This document shows positions 60,513 through 64,000 of a stretch of DNA of 64,000 bases, piece after piece. The notes under the pieces are model-generated. The model was not told the origin of the DNA. It searched no databases and worked only from the letters and a program-made list of their open reading frames with translations. Positions within the stretch are counted from its first letter, which is position 1, and the number at the start of each line of letters is the position of its first letter. Source of the DNA: Kangiella shandongensis (GTDB taxonomy: Bacteria; Pseudomonadota; Gammaproteobacteria; Enterobacterales; Kangiellaceae); the NCBI RefSeq assembly GCF_020005365.1, contig NZ_JACNML010000006.1:62001-126000 (forward strand), in the 5' to 3' direction. The position numbers and the translations under genes were made by a program.

Positions 60513-61400
60513 TTACAGAATGTAAACAAAGATAAACAGGAATACCCACACCACGTCAACGAAGTGCCAGTACCAGGCACCCGCTTCATAGGCGAAGTGA
60601 TCTTTTGGTGTAAAGTGACCTTTCGCACAACGAAGAGTCATCACGATCAAGAATATCGTACCAACGGTTACGTGTAAGCCGTGGAAACCGGTCAACATAA
60701 AGAAGGTTGAACCATAGATACCACTACCTAATGTTAGTCCCATTTCTTGATAAGCGTGGATATACTCTTCCACCTGTAACATCAAGAAGATAGCACCCAG
60801 TAGCGCCGTGATTGCTGTGAATAGAATCAACGTTTGACGGTTCTTTTCGATCAAAGCATGGTGCGCAATGGTTAAGGTGAAAGACGAGAACAGAAGGATT
60901 GCCGTGTTTATCGCAGGCAAGCCCCATGCACCCATCGCTTCCCACGTTGGATAACCACCGTTCAACTCACCAGGAGTTGTCGTCATTGGCCAGCCCGGGA
61001 TCCAGTCAGGGTACAGGAAGTCATGGGTTGCAGCATTGTTACTACTACCACCTAACCATTCCATAACCAACACACGGACATAGAACAATGCACCGAAGAA
61101 AGCCGCGAAGAACATCACTTCCGACGTAATAAACCAAATCATACCCTGGCGGAATGAGCGGCTCATCTGTGCACTATATAAACCATCACGAGATTCGCGA
61201 ATCGTGCTGGACCACCAGGTTGACAGCATATAAACCAATACGGCAAGGCCGATATAAAGTACCCAAGACAACGAGCCGCCTTGGACCGCATGGCCTGCGC
61301 CGAATGCAGTTAATAACAGACCAATCGAACCGATAAACGGCAGCTTGCTCTGCTCTGGTACATAATACTTTTCGTATTCTGTATTCTGTTGTTCACTCAT
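60513..61400 (-). CDS. coxC: Cytochrome c oxidase subunit III
   Basis: Seven-helix subunit of the aa3-type oxidase, 295 aa, with the conserved WWSSTIRESRDG, FFALFYVRV-like FFGALFYVRV, and the C-terminal GFHGLHVTVGTIFL and YWHFVDVVWVFLFIFVYIL pattern. Last gene of the operon after cox11. Confidence 0.97.
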   Translation of the reverse strand: MSEQQNTEYEKYYVPEQSKLPFIGSIGLLLTAFGAGHAVQGGSLSWVLYIGLAVLVYMLSTWWSSTIRESRDGLYSAQMSRSFRQGMIWFITSEVMFFAAFFGALFYVRVLVMEWLGGSSNNAATHDFLYPDWIPGWPMTTTPGELNGGYPTWEAMGAWGLPAINTAILLFSSFTLTIAHHALIEKNRQTLILFTAITALLGAIFLMLQVEEYIHAYQEMGLTLGSGIYGSTFFMLTGFHGLHVTVGTIFLIVMTLRCAKGHFTPKDHFAYEAGAWYWHFVDVVWVFLFIFVYIL

Positions 61401-61429
61401 ATTTATGTCTCCGTTAAAGACGTCGCCGG

Positions 61430-61987
61430 CTATTGTGCGGCTGCTAATGATTCATCGTCCGGGGTCACGTTGTGCAACGTATAAGCTAACGTGATGGTAT
61501 CGTAGCGCGCCGGTATATCTTTATCGATAAAGAAACGCATTGGCATTTCTTCACTTTCCCCTGCGGCCAGAGTCTGCTGGTTAAAGCAGAAACACTCAGT
61601 TTTATTAAAATACTGAGCGGTCAGGTTAGGCGAAAAACTTGGGATCGCCTGTCCGACCATCTCATCACCCGTACGATTTTTAACTGCAAAAAGCACTTCA
61701 TACTCTTTGCCAGGGTGAACCTTAATTTGCGTCTGCACTGGGCGGAACTCCCAAGGCATATCGGTCTTATTAATCGTCATAAACTGAACAGTAATTTCAC
61801 GGCTCATGTCCGCTTCCTGCTCTTCGTAGACGGCAAGACCATTCGACTTGCCATTAAGGCCAGTTATCTGGCAAAAAACGTCGTACAAAGGAACCATCGC
61901 AAAGCCAAAAGCAATCATGATAACAACCACTACGACTAATTTCTTAGTCATCACTTTGTTATCATTTTGTGTTTGCTCTTGGCTCAT
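61430..61987 (-). CDS. ctaG: Cytochrome c oxidase assembly protein CtaG/Cox11
   Basis: Copper chaperone delivering copper to the CuB site of subunit I. 185 aa with one N-terminal membrane helix (about 16-37), the motif FGFAMVPLYDVFCQITGLNGK, and the copper-binding NKTECFCFNQQ. Located between coxA and coxC as usual. Confidence 0.96.
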   Translation of the reverse strand: MSQEQTQNDNKVMTKKLVVVVVIMIAFGFAMVPLYDVFCQITGLNGKSNGLAVYEEQEADMSREITVQFMTINKTDMPWEFRPVQTQIKVHPGKEYEVLFAVKNRTGDEMVGQAIPSFSPNLTAQYFNKTECFCFNQQTLAAGESEEMPMRFFIDKDIPARYDTITLAYTLHNVTPDDESLAAAQ

Positions 61988-62036
61988 CGCTTTAAACCTC
62001 GGTTACGTCTTTGCAACTTAAGTAGTTAAGTCTCAA

Positions 62037-63596
62037 TTAATCGATCTTTGGTGGCGTATCAAACGTGTGATACGGCGCTGGTGAAGGCATGTGAGTAAAC
62101 TCAAGACCTTCTGCACCTTCCCAAACCTGGTCAGTCGCTTTTTCACCTTTCTTAAGGATACATGCCTTAATCAGGATCCAGGCGAATAGAAGCTGCATCA
62201 AACCAAGGCCAAATGCACCGATACTCGACAACATGTTGAAGTCAGAGTACATGATCGCATAGTCAGGTACACGACGTTGCATACCTGCAAGACCTGAGAA
62301 GTGCATTGGGAAGAACGTCAAGTTAACGAAAATAATCGATAACCAGAAGTGTACTTTCGCCAACTTCTCGTCATACATACGACCTGTCCACTTAGGCAAC
62401 CAGTAGTAAACCGCCGCCATAGTACCGAAGATGGCACCAGGGAATAGTACATAGTGGAAGTGTGCTACAACGAAGTACGTATCGTGATACTGCCAGTCAA
62501 CCGGAGTCATCGCCAACATTACGCCTGAGAAACCACCGATCGTAAATAGAATCACGAATGCCAGAGCATAAAGCATTGGTGTTTCATAAGTGATCGAGCC
62601 TTGCCACATGGTCGCGATCCAGTTAAAGACCTTCACACCGGTTGGCACCGCAATCAACATGGTTGCAATCATGAAGAATAGCTCACCCTGTACCGGCATA
62701 CCCACGGTAAACATGTGGTGCGCCCATACGATGAACGATAGGAAGGCAATCGACGCTGTCGCGTACACCATTGAAGAGTAACCAAACAATTTCTTACGAG
62801 CGAATGTTGGGATAATCGCAGAAGCGATACCAAACGCCGGTAAGATCATGATGTATACTTCTGGGTGACCGAAGAACCAGAACACGTGCTGGAACAATAC
62901 TGGGTCACCACCACCAGCGGCATCGAAGAACGAGGTGCCGAAGTGACGGTCAGTCAACATCATGGTTACCGCACCGGCCAGTACTGGCATAACCATCACA
63001 AGCAAGAATGCAGTAATTAACCAGGTCCAGACGAACAATGGCATTTTCATCAATGTCATACCCGGTGCACGCATGTTGAATACCGTCACGATAACGTTAA
63101 TCGCACCCATGATCGATGAGATACCCATTAAGTGCACACCAAAGATGAAGAAATCCGTCGATGGAGGGCCGTAGGTTGTTGAAAGAGGCGCATAGAATGT
63201 CCAGCCGAAGTTAGGCGCACCACCTTCCATAAATAATGACGATAGCAACAAGCCGAAGGCTGCCGGTAAGATCCAGAAGCTCCAGTTGTTCATACGAGGT
63301 AACGCCATATCAGGCGCACCAATCATCATTGGAATCAACCAGTTAGCCAAACCGACTGTTGCTGGCATCACGGCACCAAATACCATGATTAAACCGTGCA
63401 ATGTTGTCATCTGGTTAAAGAAGTTCGGTTCAACAAATTGCAAGCCTGGTTGGAAAAGCTCGGCACGGATAACCATTGCCATGCCACCACCAATCAAGAA
63501 CATGATGAACGAGAACACCAGGTACATAGTACCGATGTCCTTGTGGTTGGTCGTAAACAACCAGCGAGAAATACCTGTTGGTTTATGGTCAGCCAT
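62037..63596 (-). CDS. coxA: Cytochrome c oxidase subunit I
   Basis: Catalytic subunit of the aa3-type oxidase, with heme a, heme a3 and CuB. 519 aa, 12 helices, with [27 protein letters not shown] (CuB His and Tyr crosslink region), [10 protein letters not shown] and [16 protein letters not shown]. The K- and D-channel residues appear present on inspection. The stop of coxB is two bases upstream. Confidence 0.98.
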   Translation of the reverse strand: MADHKPTGISRWLFTTNHKDIGTMYLVFSFIMFLIGGGMAMVIRAELFQPGLQFVEPNFFNQMTTLHGLIMVFGAVMPATVGLANWLIPMMIGAPDMALPRMNNWSFWILPAAFGLLLSSLFMEGGAPNFGWTFYAPLSTTYGPPSTDFFIFGVHLMGISSIMGAINVIVTVFNMRAPGMTLMKMPLFVWTWLITAFLLVMVMPVLAGAVTMMLTDRHFGTSFFDAAGGGDPVLFQHVFWFFGHPEVYIMILPAFGIASAIIPTFARKKLFGYSSMVYATASIAFLSFIVWAHHMFTVGMPVQGELFFMIATMLIAVPTGVKVFNWIATMWQGSITYETPMLYALAFVILFTIGGFSGVMLAMTPVDWQYHDTYFVVAHFHYVLFPGAIFGTMAAVYYWLPKWTGRMYDEKLAKVHFWLSIIFVNLTFFPMHFSGLAGMQRRVPDYAIMYSDFNMLSSIGAFGLGLMQLLFAWILIKACILKKGEKATDQVWEGAEGLEFTHMPSPAPYHTFDTPPKID

Positions 63597-63598
63597 GA

Positions 63599-64000
63599 TT
63601 ACTCCCCTCCACCATTTTTAATGTCGTGAATTTCTTGAGGCTGAACTTTATCACCCATGTCATTACTCCAGGCGTTACGCTCGTAAGTAATAATGGCCGC
63701 AATTTCAGCTTCAGTTAGCTGGTTACCAAAGGCCTGCATCGCAGTACCTGAGACACCGTTTAGCACAACATCAATGTGTTTTTCGATAGGACCTGTTGTT
63801 ACCGCAGTACCGACTAGCGATGGGAATGGACCATTACCTTCACCGTTAGGCATGTGACATGAAGAACAGTACTTGTTATAAGCCGCTTCACCTTCAGCCA
63901 TTAGCTGGCCCATGGTGCGCTCGTTCAAGTCTGGACCCGCTTCAGCTTCAGCCACTTTTTCCGCATACCAGGCATCGTATTCTGCTTGTGGAAGCACTTT
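63599..64000 (-). CDS. coxB: Cytochrome c oxidase subunit II, C-terminal part with fused cytochrome c domain (partial)
   Basis: Only the C-terminal 133 residues lie in the window; the 5' part is beyond the right edge. The visible part starts with [16 protein letters not shown], the usual end of the CuA domain, and continues with a c-type cytochrome domain (heme motif CSSCH, axial Met probably in [11 protein letters not shown]). This is the subunit II plus cytochrome c fusion seen in many proteobacteria. Order coxB-coxA-cox11-coxC is normal. Confidence 0.94.
   Translation of the reverse strand, partial: KVLPQAEYDAWYAEKVAEAEAGPDLNERTMGQLMAEGEAAYNKYCSSCHMPNGEGNGPFPSLVGTAVTTGPIEKHIDVVLNGVSGTAMQAFGNQLTEAEIAAIITYERNAWSNDMGDKVQPQEIHDIKNGGGE

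Overview
The window reads as a chromosomal segment of a gammaproteobacterium. Gene order matches two classical gamma-proteobacterial blocks: the lip/dac/rod/hol/leuS/lnt/miaB block and the metY-rimP-nusA-infB-rbfA-truB-rpsO-pnp block. It also carries a 14-gene complex I operon with separate nuoC and nuoD and the start of an aa3-type cytochrome oxidase operon. Moderate GC and the overall content would fit a marine, Kangiella-like lineage, but that is a guess. I see no prophage, integrase, CRISPR array or rRNA operon.

Region 1 (about 0.2-23 kb, nearly all minus strand). Reading with transcription: miaB-phoH-ybeY-corC-lnt, then three small two-helix membrane paralogues, then leuS-lptE-holA-nadD-rsfS-(71-aa protein)-rlmH-mrdA-rodA-mltB-rlpA-dacA-dat-ybeD-lipB-lipA. 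It joins tRNA and rRNA modification, lipoprotein and LPS export, septal and elongation peptidoglycan synthesis and hydrolysis, D-amino acid metabolism and lipoate synthesis. Relative to the enterobacterial order, the extra genes are dat, mltB, the 71-aa gene and the three membrane paralogues.

Region 2 (23-28.2 kb) holds accessory exported proteins: a YceI-like protein, a stand-alone VIT-like domain protein, a vibriolysin-type M4 metalloprotease with two PPC domains and a structured 5' leader, and a small DUF1579-like protein. A 570-bp gene-free stretch follows, with inverted repeats and nested hairpins that looks like a dispersed repeat.

Region 3 (28.2-37.8 kb, minus) is the translation/transcription-factor operon from initiator tRNA to pnp. 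Attenuator-like hairpins lie between the tRNA and rimP, and an alpha/beta hydrolase gene is inserted between truB and rpsO.

Region 4 (38-54.4 kb, minus) is nuoA-nuoN followed by a large DUF2939-like protein of unknown role.

Region 5 (54.6-60.3 kb) has two tandem HD-GYP paralogues with matching promoters, a YheT-like hydrolase, and a divergent pair (Gly/Glu-rich secreted protein and PKHD-type Fe(II)/2OG hydroxylase) sharing a Fur-box-like site.

Region 6 (60.5-64 kb, minus) is coxB(partial)-coxA-cox11-coxC.

Most of the window is ordinary housekeeping. The least explained pieces are the two-helix paralogue trio, the metalloprotease leader, the 27.7-28.05 kb repeat-like element, the DUF2939 protein and the Fur-linked divergent pair. 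None is proven to be a new system.
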